A DNA stretch of 64,000 nt from Shinella lacus (GTDB lineage Bacteria; Pseudomonadota; Alphaproteobacteria; Rhizobiales; Rhizobiaceae): the NCBI RefSeq assembly GCF_010994755.1, contig NZ_WHSB02000012.1, forward strand, positions 108,270 to 172,269. Reading direction: 5' to 3'. The number at the start of each line of letters is the position of its first letter. The stretch's first letter is position 1. Below the pieces are notes generated by a model that saw only the letters and a list, made by a program, of their open reading frames with translations, was not told the origin of the DNA and made no database searches. Of this stretch, positions 35,528-43,377 are shown in pieces. The translations under genes and the position numbers were made by a program.

Positions 35528-37702
35528 TCAGTTCGTGTTCTGGCCTTTCCATGCGAGCAGGCGCATGGCGTTCATGGTAACGAGCACGGTCGCCCCCGTG
35601 TCGGCGAGGATGGCGGGCCAGAGACCCGTAATGCCCAAAATGGTCGTGACGAGGAAAACGGCTTTGAGGCCGAGCGCGACCGCGATGTTCTGCCAGATGT
35701 TTCCCATGGTCGCGCGAGACAACGAGATCATGTTGGCGATATCGGACACCTTGCCGTGAAGAACCGCGGCATCGGCAGTTTCGAGCGCGATATCCGTGCC
35801 TCCGCCCATGGCAATCCCGATGTCCGCTGCCGCCAGCGCCGGCGCGTCGTTGATACCGTCGCCGACCTTGGCCACGACGAAGCCGTCGCGCTGCTTCTCC
35901 CGGACGATCTTCTGCTTGTCCTCCGGCATCAGGCTGGCGCGGACATCGATCCCGAGACCGGAGCCGACGGCCTTTGCGGTCCGCTCGTTGTCGCCCGTCA
36001 ACATAAGCGTTTCGATACCGTCCGCTTTCAGCATCCGAAGTCCGGCGACGGCGTCATCCCGTGCTTCGTCACGCATAGCGATCAGGCCTGCCACGGAATT
36101 GCCTGCCAGCAGGATCGAAACAGTCTTTCCTTCGCCGTTCATGACGTCGATCTGATCCAGCAACGCCTGGTCGATGGGAACTTCGGACAGCGCCGCCTTC
36201 GGCGACAGCAGCTTGACCTGCTCACCTCCGATGGAACCGCTCACGCCCCTGCCGGCAATGGCCTTCGCGCCGAATATTGGCGGGACCGGAACGCGGTCGG
36301 CCTTCGCACGCTCCAGGATGGCGACCGCGAGGGGATGGCTGGAGCCGGCCTCTAGCGCAGCGGCCATCGACAGGACCTTGCTTTCGGAGCGGCTGACCGC
36401 GACGACATCCGTCACCTTCGGTTTGCCCTCAGTCAGGGTTCCGGTCTTGTCGAGGGCAACGAGGGTCACCTTTCGCAGGGTCTCGATGATGGCCCCGCCC
36501 TTGATCAGCAGGCCGCGCCTTGCACCGGCCGAAAGACCGGCTGCGATGGCCGCGGGTGTCGAGATCACGAGCGCGCAGGGGCAGCCGATGAGGAGGATGG
36601 CCAGGCCCTTGTAAACCCATTCCGACCAAATTCCGCCCATGGCAAGTGGAGGTATCGTCGCAACAAGGGCGGCGACGACGAGGACTGCCGGGGTGTAGTA
36701 CGTCGAGAAGCGGTCGATGAACCGCTGCGTCGGAGCCTTGCTATCCTGCGCTTCTTCCACGAGGCGGATGACCCGCGAAATCGTGTTGTCGCCCGCGACC
36801 GCCGTGACCTTCACCCGGAGCACAGCATCCGTGTTGATCGTTCCTGCGAAGACTGCATCGCCGACCGTCTTTTGCCTCGGAACGCTTTCCCCCGTAACCG
36901 GGGCCTCGTTGATCGCGGAACTGCCTTCGACGATCGAGCCATCGGCTGCGATCCTGTCGCCGGGACGGACGAGAATGACGTTTCCAAGCGCCAGGGTTTC
37001 CGCCTGTACTTCCTTCGTTTCGCCGTTGAGGTCTACAAATGCCGTCTTTGGGACAAGGTCGGCAAGGCTGCGGATGCTTGCCCGCGCGCGGCTTGCCGCG
37101 ACACCCTCCAGAAGCTCGCCGACCAGGAAGAGGAAGACGACCATCACGGCTTCTTCGGCCGCACCGATGATCATCGCCCCAATGGCCGCGATCGCCATCA
37201 GCATCTCGATGGAGAACGGCGTACCGGTCATGGCGGCCACGATCGCACGGCGCGCGACCGGAACCACGCCGATGGCCAGCGCCGGCACGAATATCCATTG
37301 CGGAACCGCGGGGAAGATAAGATGTGCGATGTATGTCAGCGCCAGGGCCGCGCCATTCACCGCGGTGAGCAGGGCCTTGCGCGTCTTCCACCAGGGGCCG
37401 TCGACGGGATCGAAGTGCTGACGGTCTGGGCCGTCGTCGCTGGGAACGAGTGGCGCGCCCTCGGGCGCGATGGCGAAGCCGAGAGCTTTCACCTGCCGCT
37501 CCACGGTGCCTTTCGAGAAGTCTTGACCTGGCCGAACGGTCAAGGTGCCGGAGGAAAGCGAGACGCCGACATAGTCCACGCCCGGCAGGCGTCCGACCGC
37601 GTTCTCGATCTTCGCCACACAGCTCGCGCAATCCATACCGCCGACGCGGTACTTGATATTCTTGATTGGTTCCATTGTCGCGTCCAGGTCACTCGCACTC
37701 AT
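35528..37702 (-). CDS. P1B-type ATPase for Zn(II)/Cd(II)/Pb(II) export
   Basis: The 724-residue pump has one N-terminal HMA domain (GGMDCASCVAKIE, near residue 22), the CPC motif in LLIGCPCALVIS, the phosphorylation site DKTGTLTEG, and a DTG (DxG) motif near the C-terminus typical of the P1B-2 subgroup. This subgroup moves Zn, Cd or Pb, not copper. It starts an operon with PCuAC and Sco, and its promoter carries a MerR-type palindrome. Confidence 0.93.
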   Translation of the reverse strand: MSASDLDATMEPIKNIKYRVGGMDCASCVAKIENAVGRLPGVDYVGVSLSSGTLTVRPGQDFSKGTVERQVKALGFAIAPEGAPLVPSDDGPDRQHFDPVDGPWWKTRKALLTAVNGAALALTYIAHLIFPAVPQWIFVPALAIGVVPVARRAIVAAMTGTPFSIEMLMAIAAIGAMIIGAAEEAVMVVFLFLVGELLEGVAASRARASIRSLADLVPKTAFVDLNGETKEVQAETLALGNVILVRPGDRIAADGSIVEGSSAINEAPVTGESVPRQKTVGDAVFAGTINTDAVLRVKVTAVAGDNTISRVIRLVEEAQDSKAPTQRFIDRFSTYYTPAVLVVAALVATIPPLAMGGIWSEWVYKGLAILLIGCPCALVISTPAAIAAGLSAGARRGLLIKGGAIIETLRKVTLVALDKTGTLTEGKPKVTDVVAVSRSESKVLSMAAALEAGSSHPLAVAILERAKADRVPVPPIFGAKAIAGRGVSGSIGGEQVKLLSPKAALSEVPIDQALLDQIDVMNGEGKTVSILLAGNSVAGLIAMRDEARDDAVAGLRMLKADGIETLMLTGDNERTAKAVGSGLGIDVRASLMPEDKQKIVREKQRDGFVVAKVGDGINDAPALAAADIGIAMGGGTDIALETADAAVLHGKVSDIANMISLSRATMGNIWQNIAVALGLKAVFLVTTILGITGLWPAILADTGATVLVTMNAMRLLAWKGQNTN

Positions 37703-37718
37703 GATCGTCTCTGCCTAC

Positions 37719-37739
37719 ACCCTGTAGTGGCTACAGACT
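37719..37739 (-). promoter_or_regulatory. MerR-type promoter/operator of the P-type ATPase gene
   Basis: Arms ACCCTGTA and TACAGACT around GTGGC form an imperfect palindrome. Read on the minus strand, TTGAGT and TAGGCA are separated by 19 bases, the long spacer typical of MerR-activated promoters, and the ATPase start lies 17 bases below the palindrome. Confidence 0.65.
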
Positions 37740-37790
37740 CAAGGCCCGATTTTTGCAGGTCGTGCATACCAAGCCGGACCGTATTGCTTG

Positions 37791-37811
37791 ACCCTGTACC
37801 GGCTACAGGGT
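37791..37811 (+). promoter_or_regulatory. MerR-type operator upstream of the DUF930 gene
   Basis: A perfect palindrome ACCCTGTA-N5-TACAGGGT follows a TTGACC -35 element (37788-37793). The -10 element at 19-20 base spacing is poor. It lies 67 bases upstream of the DUF930-like gene. Confidence 0.65.
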
Positions 37812-37877
37812 TCAAAGAGATGGCGGAAGCTCCATAGCGTGGCTATCGAGCGATGTACGGGTGAAAGCCGATAAACG

Positions 37878-38540
37878 ATGAATGGGCAGCGACGGACCGC
37901 CCCGCGCCCTAACTGGTGGGGCCTTGCGTTATCCGGGCTTCTGCACGCCGCCGCATGCGCCTTTATCCTCCTGTTGCCGCCTCCCTCGCAACATAAAGTC
38001 TTCGAGGAGAGGTCCATTGACGTCGAGATCGTCACGGCTCCGCAAAATGGAAAGGGAGCGCAAGAGAAGACTGGAGGTCAGCCGAACGACGAGATCGAAC
38101 CGGCCGGCGATGGAGAGAGCAAGCGCGACGACATTGCCGCGCCGGCGATGGTCAAAGCGACCCGCATGCTGTCCGGAGACGTGCTGGTGGACGCCCGTAG
38201 CCGTGAGGCACGGGAAGAGCTTTCCACGCTCCTGCCCACCGACCAGGTCGAGCAACTTTGCGGCCTGGAGGCAATGGCACAGGTCAGCGCCTGGAGCGAT
38301 GAGATCGAGGCCGAATATGTGAGGATTTTCGCGATCGGCGATCCCGTGATGGCCGGCGATGTTCTCACCGCTGACGGCGCGGCGCTGCAGAGCAAACGGC
38401 AGTGGTATCGTCTTCAATTCAGATGCACCCTCGCACCGGATCACGCCAGCGTCACAGGCTTCGAGTTCCGTCTGGGAGACCTCATCCCCAGGGACAGATG
38501 GCCCGAATACAACCTCCATGACGAATATGAGGAACACTGA
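37878..38540 (+). CDS. DUF930-like membrane-anchored periplasmic protein
   Basis: The 220-residue protein has a short basic N-terminus, one hydrophobic helix (about residues 14-37) with a PPPS tail as in TonB-like proteins, an acidic linker, and a C-terminal domain resembling DUF930 (LLPTDQVEQLCGLEAMAQV). The family is common in rhizobia and its function is unknown. It is preceded and followed by MerR-type palindromes, which places it in the metal regulon. Confidence 0.65.
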   Translation: MNGQRRTAPRPNWWGLALSGLLHAAACAFILLLPPPSQHKVFEERSIDVEIVTAPQNGKGAQEKTGGQPNDEIEPAGDGESKRDDIAAPAMVKATRMLSGDVLVDARSREAREELSTLLPTDQVEQLCGLEAMAQVSAWSDEIEAEYVRIFAIGDPVMAGDVLTADGAALQSKRQWYRLQFRCTLAPDHASVTGFEFRLGDLIPRDRWPEYNLHDEYEEH

Positions 38541-38550
38541 CTGCCTCTTG

Positions 38551-38571
38551 ACCCTGTAGTCGGTACAGGGT
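38551..38571 (+). promoter_or_regulatory. MerR-type promoter/operator of dsbB
   Basis: A perfect palindrome ACCCTGTA-N5-TACAGGGT is combined with TTGACC (38548-38553) and, after 19 bases, CAGAAT. dsbB starts 39 bases further on. It is the best-formed MerR promoter in this cluster. Confidence 0.7.
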
Positions 38572-38610
38572 GCAGAATCTGATCTCTTTAATGGCACAAT
38601 TCGGAATCGC

Positions 38611-39051
38611 ATGAACCGCACTCACAACGCATCTCACGAATCCGGCTGGTCGGCGCTCTTTCTGGCTTGGCTGATCTCGCTTGTCGCTTCAGGCGGAGCG
38701 TTGTTCGTCGGTGAGATAATGGGGCAGGCTCCCTGTATTCTCTGCTGGTACCAGAGGGTCTTCATGTTTCCGCTTGCGGTCATCCTGGCTATCGCGGCGC
38801 TAAGCGCCGACAACGGGATTTGGCGATACGCCCTGCCGTTGGCGTTGGGCGGGCTGTCGATCGCAGGCTACCATGTGCTCCTCTACTACGGCCTGATCCC
38901 CGAGGGCATCGTGCCTTGCGGACAGGGACCATCCTGTGCCGACGCGAAGATGACCGTCTTCGGATGGGTTCCGCTCCCCGTGCTTTCGTTCGCGGCCTTT
39001 GCCGCCATCACGATCCTGCTTCATGCCATCCGAAGGAATACCAGCAAATGA
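38611..39051 (+). CDS. dsbB: DsbB-type disulfide bond formation protein
   Basis: The 146-residue protein has four helices and the two DsbB cysteine pairs: APCILCWYQR after helix 1-2 and VPCGQGPSCADAK in the second periplasmic loop. It reoxidises DsbA-type proteins and passes electrons to quinone. It is coupled to the DsbA-like gene by a four-base overlap and preceded by a MerR promoter, so it should be metal-induced. Confidence 0.93.
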   Translation: MNRTHNASHESGWSALFLAWLISLVASGGALFVGEIMGQAPCILCWYQRVFMFPLAVILAIAALSADNGIWRYALPLALGGLSIAGYHVLLYYGLIPEGIVPCGQGPSCADAKMTVFGWVPLPVLSFAAFAAITILLHAIRRNTSK

Positions 39052-39695
39052 ACCGACGTCTTGTTGTCAGCCTTACCGTCTTGATCGCCATTGCCGCGTT
39101 CGGTGGTGGCGCTTACTGGTATTCCTCCCAAAAGGCACTGGAAGCCGCCGCCGTGCCAGCGGTCGAGAGTACGCTGGTGCGGCCACACTCGCCCATTCTC
39201 GGTCGGATCGACGCTCCGGTGACCATCGTCGAGTTTCTCGACCCGTCATGCGAGGCCTGCCGTGCATTCTATCCGCTGGTGAAAGACGTTCTCGCCACCT
39301 ATCCCGACGATGTCCGCATCGTCATCCGCTACACGCCTTTCCATGAAGGCTCGGATGAAGTCGTCAGAATATTGGAGGCCGCCCGTAAGCAGGACAAGTT
39401 CGAGCCAGTCCTGACGGCCCTGATGGCGAAGCAGCCGGAATGGGCGGTCCACGGGCAACCGGACCTGAAGCGCGCATGGGTAATTGCCGAGGAGGTCGGT
39501 CTTGACCTCATGGCCGCGCGCCTGGAAAGCGTGAAGCCTGAAGTCGACAAGGTGCTGAAGGCGGACATCGCCGATGTGGAGGCGAACAAGGTCCAGCAGA
39601 CGCCGACATTCTTCGTCAACGGCAAGCCATTGGTTGATTTTAGCCGTGAAGGGTTTGTGGCCCTCGTCAAAGGGGAGATCGACCGCGTCAGATGA
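39048..39695 (+). CDS. DsbA/DsbG-like thioredoxin-fold protein
   Basis: The 215-residue protein has an N-terminal signal or anchor (VVSLTVLIAIAAFGGGAYWY) and a DsbA-type domain with the redox motif CEAC in FLDPSCEACRAFYPL and the cis-Pro region VQQTPTFFVNGKPL. It is encoded as a pair with DsbB and probably keeps or repairs disulfides in the periplasm under metal stress. Confidence 0.92.
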   Translation: MNRRLVVSLTVLIAIAAFGGGAYWYSSQKALEAAAVPAVESTLVRPHSPILGRIDAPVTIVEFLDPSCEACRAFYPLVKDVLATYPDDVRIVIRYTPFHEGSDEVVRILEAARKQDKFEPVLTALMAKQPEWAVHGQPDLKRAWVIAEEVGLDLMAARLESVKPEVDKVLKADIADVEANKVQQTPTFFVNGKPLVDFSREGFVALVKGEIDRVR

Positions 39696-39733
39696 GGGTC
39701 GTGTGGACGCCGCACAGAAACCGGGCTAGTTAG

Positions 39734-39754
39734 ACCCCGTAGTCACTATGGGGT
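39734..39754 (+). promoter_or_regulatory. MerR-type operator of merR
   Basis: Arms ACCCCGTA and TATGGGGT around GTCAC (seven of eight positions pair) lie directly before the merR start at 39759. The site is a variant of the other three, with C and G in place of T and A at one position. It suggests autoregulation. Confidence 0.6.
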
Positions 39755-39758
39755 TGAG

Positions 39759-40193
39759 ATGAGCAAGGTACTCACAATAGGCCGCCTCGCGGAGGCGACG
39801 GGCACCAGCGTGGAGACCATCAGGTTCTACGAGAAGAGCGGAATACTGCCGTCGCCCGCGCGCACCGACGGGAACTATCGCTCTTACGAGCCCGCGCATC
39901 TCAATCGTCTCAGCTTCATTCGACGGGCGCGCGAGTTGGGGTTCTCTCTTGACCAGGTCAAGGAACTGCTGCGTCTTTCCGACGACCGCAGCCAGTCCTG
40001 TGCGGCGGTAGATGACATCGCCAAGCTTCATCGAACGGAGGTCGAGCGCAAGATCAGCGATCTCTTGTCTCTGAAAACCGAGCTCGACCGGATCATCGAC
40101 ACCTGCAGATGCGGCACGGTTGCAGATTGCCGCATCATCGAGTCATTGTCGCCCGCAGATGCTGCCCGAAGCGAGGGCGACGTCACTGCGTGA
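39759..40193 (+). CDS. MerR-family regulator, Zn/Cd/Pb type
   Basis: The 144-residue protein has a MerR HTH (TIGRLAEATGTSVETIRFYEK) and the metal-binding end of ZntR/CadR/PbrR types: Cys81 and the CRCGTVADC cluster (Cys116, 118, 124). It is the natural activator for the four palindromes at 37.7-39.8 kb. Its tail (ARSEGDVTA) is shared with the ArsR of 23.5 kb. Confidence 0.9.
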   Translation: MSKVLTIGRLAEATGTSVETIRFYEKSGILPSPARTDGNYRSYEPAHLNRLSFIRRARELGFSLDQVKELLRLSDDRSQSCAAVDDIAKLHRTEVERKISDLLSLKTELDRIIDTCRCGTVADCRIIESLSPADAARSEGDVTA

Positions 40194-40311
40194 GAACGTA
40201 CCTGTCGGCATCGTCGCCGCGCTCGGCCTGACGGGCGATAGAGGCTTGGCCGCATGCCGAAGAGCTGCGCGCGGTCCTTCAACGCTCTGCTATTTGCCCG
40301 CCAAGGAGTGA
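40159..40311 (+). pseudogene. remnant of an MFS transporter gene
   Basis: The first 25 codons (EARATSLRENVPVGIVAALG, about 40159-40233) match the start of the MFS gene at 23838. The DNA shares a run of about 26 identical bases, as well as the overlap with a regulator gene. After GLT the similarity ends abruptly and the frame stops at 40311. It is a decayed copy left after a deletion or recombination. Confidence 0.75.
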
Positions 40312-40520
40312 ACCAGAGCGGACAAGTTGTTCCGGATGGCGGCGATCGTTCCGTGGAACTTCCCATGTTTGATGGCGTTCTGGACGAGTGTTCCCGCGCT
40401 CGCCTGTTGATACGCAGTCGTTCTTAAGCCTGGTGAGGATACCTCTCTTCTCCCCCAGCCAGGAATCTTCCGCGGAAAAATCCAGCTAAAAATGGTCTGG
40501 CTTTTTAGTGTAAGGAGTCA
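40312..40520. other. intergenic region at the junction of the metal and conjugation regions
   Basis: These 209 bases hold no convincing gene. They separate the metal-resistance cluster and the MFS remnant from the RcgR-like gene, whose stop is at 40521. A recombination scar is possible but no repeat or IS end was seen. Confidence 0.35.
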
Positions 40521-41519
40521 TCACGACAGAAACCGCTTCAAGTTCATACCCGCCAGCAAAATATAAGGCGGCATGGCGAGCGAATAGTGACCACAGTTCA
40601 AACGCAAAATGCCAGCCTTAGCGCCGGCGCGGGTCAGCGTCTGCACGAACCTCTCCGAAAGTTCTGGCAACACCACTTTATCTCGCTTCGCCAACACAAT
40701 GTGAAGGTTCAGATCCCGACGCGCTAAACGATCCGCATAATTTTCCATGTTGAGCGGCGCCCAGACTCTCCTGAGATCCGTCAGATCAATACTGGGCTTG
40801 AGGCTATCTCGTATCGAACGTGTCGCACGGCCGGTCCAAACCATATCCGCTAGGCTTCCAGCCGTCAGAAACAACGAGGCTTTAGAAACGGCCGAGTCGT
40901 GAGCCGCGATGAGTCCGGCGACCCAGGAGCCCAGGCTCATACCGAGAACCGAGATCTCTCTGTAGCCTTCGCTCTCCAGCCAACGTATGAGTTTTCGCCC
41001 ATCCCATACCGCCTGCCTTATTGATTGGATCGTTCGACCCAGATTTGGGCTAAGCATGTAATCGGCGTGCGCGGACCCCGGACGGCTGCGCTCGAAGTGA
41101 TATGGCATCGCAATCTCGATAACCGTTATGCCGCGCTTGGAAAAAAACCTGGCAAGCTGACTATTCCGCGCGCTTGCATTCCAATGGTGAAAAACCACCA
41201 TCGCGTGGTCGAGCGATCCACTTTCCGTGATCTTCGCCCAAACGACATTATTCTCAGCAATGTCAGTGGTTGAGTCAGATGGAAATTTGAGCCACCCATC
41301 TTGCGTTTGAAAGCCGTGATCGCTTCCATTCGGCTCATCAAAAAAAGCCCGATCGGCTAAGGCTTGGTCTGCAAGGAGACCGAACTCTTCGATACTCCCT
41401 ACCTTCTCGGCACCTGAAAAGGCGCGTTCCGCGTCGAGCGCGAAGACCGTTGCCTTCTTTGCTTCCTCACCGCGCTGTGCCCGCCGCTCATCCCAACGAT
41501 CAAGCCAATTATGATACAT
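40521..41519 (-). CDS. alpha/beta-hydrolase, RcgR-like (putative quorum-lactone hydrolase)
   Basis: The 332-residue protein has an alpha/beta-hydrolase fold: nucleophile elbow GMSLGSW near residue 202 and a late His in NCGHYSLAMPPY. It resembles the RcgR family named from a Rhizobium leguminosarum plasmid conjugation locus. A quorum-lactone target is a suggestion from that family name, not visible in the sequence; similarity to ABHD18/DUF2048-type hydrolases is also seen. It overlaps the RcgA-like gene by 11 bases. Confidence 0.75.
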   Translation of the reverse strand: MYHNWLDRWDERRAQRGEEAKKATVFALDAERAFSGAEKVGSIEEFGLLADQALADRAFFDEPNGSDHGFQTQDGWLKFPSDSTTDIAENNVVWAKITESGSLDHAMVVFHHWNASARNSQLARFFSKRGITVIEIAMPYHFERSRPGSAHADYMLSPNLGRTIQSIRQAVWDGRKLIRWLESEGYREISVLGMSLGSWVAGLIAAHDSAVSKASLFLTAGSLADMVWTGRATRSIRDSLKPSIDLTDLRRVWAPLNMENYADRLARRDLNLHIVLAKRDKVVLPELSERFVQTLTRAGAKAGILRLNCGHYSLAMPPYILLAGMNLKRFLS

Positions 41520-43248
41520 TCAGTTTGCTTCCTAACTCACTCGTCTGCCAGCGCCCGAGCCCTGGATCAAACAGGCCGTAAAGTGCGAAAAGCACTCCAA
41601 TACTCAGAAGAATCGAAAAGCCAGCAAAGGCACCAATCAATAAGTAGCCTGCAACGAGCAACGCCACGACCGTCGACATCTTCCACAAGGTCACACGGAA
41701 CTGGTTTCCGATATCTAGACGGAGGGCGCCAAACAAGAACACAATACAGGTAGAAATAACGACAAGAAGGCTGCTGTAATGCGTCGGCATGCTATAACCG
41801 ATCGCGCTGTTCATATTTTTGTCTCCATAAATGGCCGAAGATATGTCGCCGACGAACCAAGCAGCAATATTCTCGCCAGTCGATGTCAAGTAAGAGCTTT
41901 GGATCTTCATGCATATGGCGATCAAAATCCCTAAAACAGTGCATCGAAAAGTCCCACGTATGATCGTTAGGCCGACTTCATTGAGATCGCATTGAGAATT
42001 CACCTCAGGCTGATCTTTCAACTTCTCTTTGATTTTCCAGAAATCATATGCGATCGTGTAAAGCAAAATGAGGCCTACAAAGAAAACATAGAACGATATT
42101 GCCATGTACAAATAAGAAAAACCCGTGAACAGAACCGCCTCGGGTACTGATATGATATCAGGGCGAACGATCGCTATTTTTCCCCAATCGATAGCATAGT
42201 CCCCGTTGCCTTTCATGAGCGGAATCAAACACACTTCGACCCACTGAACTATACCTGCGAATACCAAACATACCAAGAAAACTGCCCAATAGGTTGAGGA
42301 CGCGCTTCCTACGGTGCGCGCCCAGGCATTGTGGCTTTCGATCTGGTCGCTCTGCGCCACAAGCTTCAAACGCGCCTCAAATTTCCAGAAGGCTAGGAGC
42401 TCGATAACGAATCCGAAGAATAATGGCAGGAACACCATGAAGAGGAATGTCCAGTTTGGCGCCCAGAGAAATCCGACTTGTTTGACGACGCCGTCCACTC
42501 GGTCGTAAGTCGCGCTATGAACTCCCGTAACATATGACAAAAAACCAAGCGCGGTGGCACCTGCAAATACGCCCGCCGGTAAGTTCAACGGAGAGCCGCG
42601 ACTAAAAAGCGCCTCTGACCTCATTGCCAAATCCAAACCACGACCTGGCCCCTTCGCATCAACATGCTGTGCCAACTCTGCCGCGGATACCGTCTCATCA
42701 GTGGCGGTCGCAGTCTGTACCAGACCTGGAAGCCCCATTGCCATGTTGCTTCCAGCTTTTCTTCCTTCTCGCCTCTTGGCCGTTAATCGAGCCTGGGCCG
42801 CGCTCAGCTCCATCTGCCAATCGCCGGTTGATACCGGATCATCGCACCCAAAAATCCTTGCCAGCCAACGAATGTTGGCAGTGCTAATTCCCTTGTCGTT
42901 CTCCTGAAACCAAAGTTGCACCGTCCGCAGGTCGACCCCTATCCGGTTGGAATCAATTTGGGAAATCGCCTCTGCAAGCAACTCGGGCGTCCATGGCCCT
43001 GCTGGAAACCCATCGCTGCCCAGCTGCCGTCCCGCTCCCGCCGCGGCCAACCGTTTGAATAATTCTTTGAAATCACTCCCGTCGTTCGGCGGAGGGAGAA
43101 AAAACTTTCCGTTGTTTAACAAAGGTTTATTGGCCCGCGTTTCGTTTGGTTTCGCTAGATTTCGTTTCCTGTCGTGCCTTCGTTTCCAAATAGAGGCCTG
43201 TTCTCGTCGCAACGGACACCACAATTGCGCTGACTGTTTTCGGTCCAC
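41509..43248 (-). CDS. RcgA-like membrane protein with an N-terminal HTH-like region
   Basis: The protein of about 579 residues has a soluble N-terminal part with a Cro/XRE-like stretch (about residues 88-135: VDLRTVQLWFQENDKG, NIRWLARIFGCDDP), then a linker and about seven to eight hydrophobic helices. It resembles RcgA, called a putative transporter next to rhizobial conjugation genes. The start is uncertain because the first 50 residues are basic and low in structure. Its base composition is clearly more AT-rich than the vir genes. The pair rcgA-rcgR probably forms a sensor or signalling unit. Confidence 0.72.
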   Translation of the reverse strand: MDRKQSAQLWCPLRREQASIWKRRHDRKRNLAKPNETRANKPLLNNGKFFLPPPNDGSDFKELFKRLAAAGAGRQLGSDGFPAGPWTPELLAEAISQIDSNRIGVDLRTVQLWFQENDKGISTANIRWLARIFGCDDPVSTGDWQMELSAAQARLTAKRREGRKAGSNMAMGLPGLVQTATATDETVSAAELAQHVDAKGPGRGLDLAMRSEALFSRGSPLNLPAGVFAGATALGFLSYVTGVHSATYDRVDGVVKQVGFLWAPNWTFLFMVFLPLFFGFVIELLAFWKFEARLKLVAQSDQIESHNAWARTVGSASSTYWAVFLVCLVFAGIVQWVEVCLIPLMKGNGDYAIDWGKIAIVRPDIISVPEAVLFTGFSYLYMAISFYVFFVGLILLYTIAYDFWKIKEKLKDQPEVNSQCDLNEVGLTIIRGTFRCTVLGILIAICMKIQSSYLTSTGENIAAWFVGDISSAIYGDKNMNSAIGYSMPTHYSSLLVVISTCIVFLFGALRLDIGNQFRVTLWKMSTVVALLVAGYLLIGAFAGFSILLSIGVLFALYGLFDPGLGRWQTSELGSKLNVS

Positions 43249-43377
43249 GATCTTCTACTTTGAGGAGTTTCTTCCGATCAGATCGCGTGATGCGGTACTT
43301 GCCAGCCGATTGTGTCTTCTCGTGGTCCAAGGCGTTTGTGGAAATCCGAGAAGGCGTCACAACTAATGGAGCGATAC

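Noticed and set aside
36872..37837. 321-residue frame opposite the P-type ATPase
   Set aside because: Antisense shadow; it would also cover the MerR operators.
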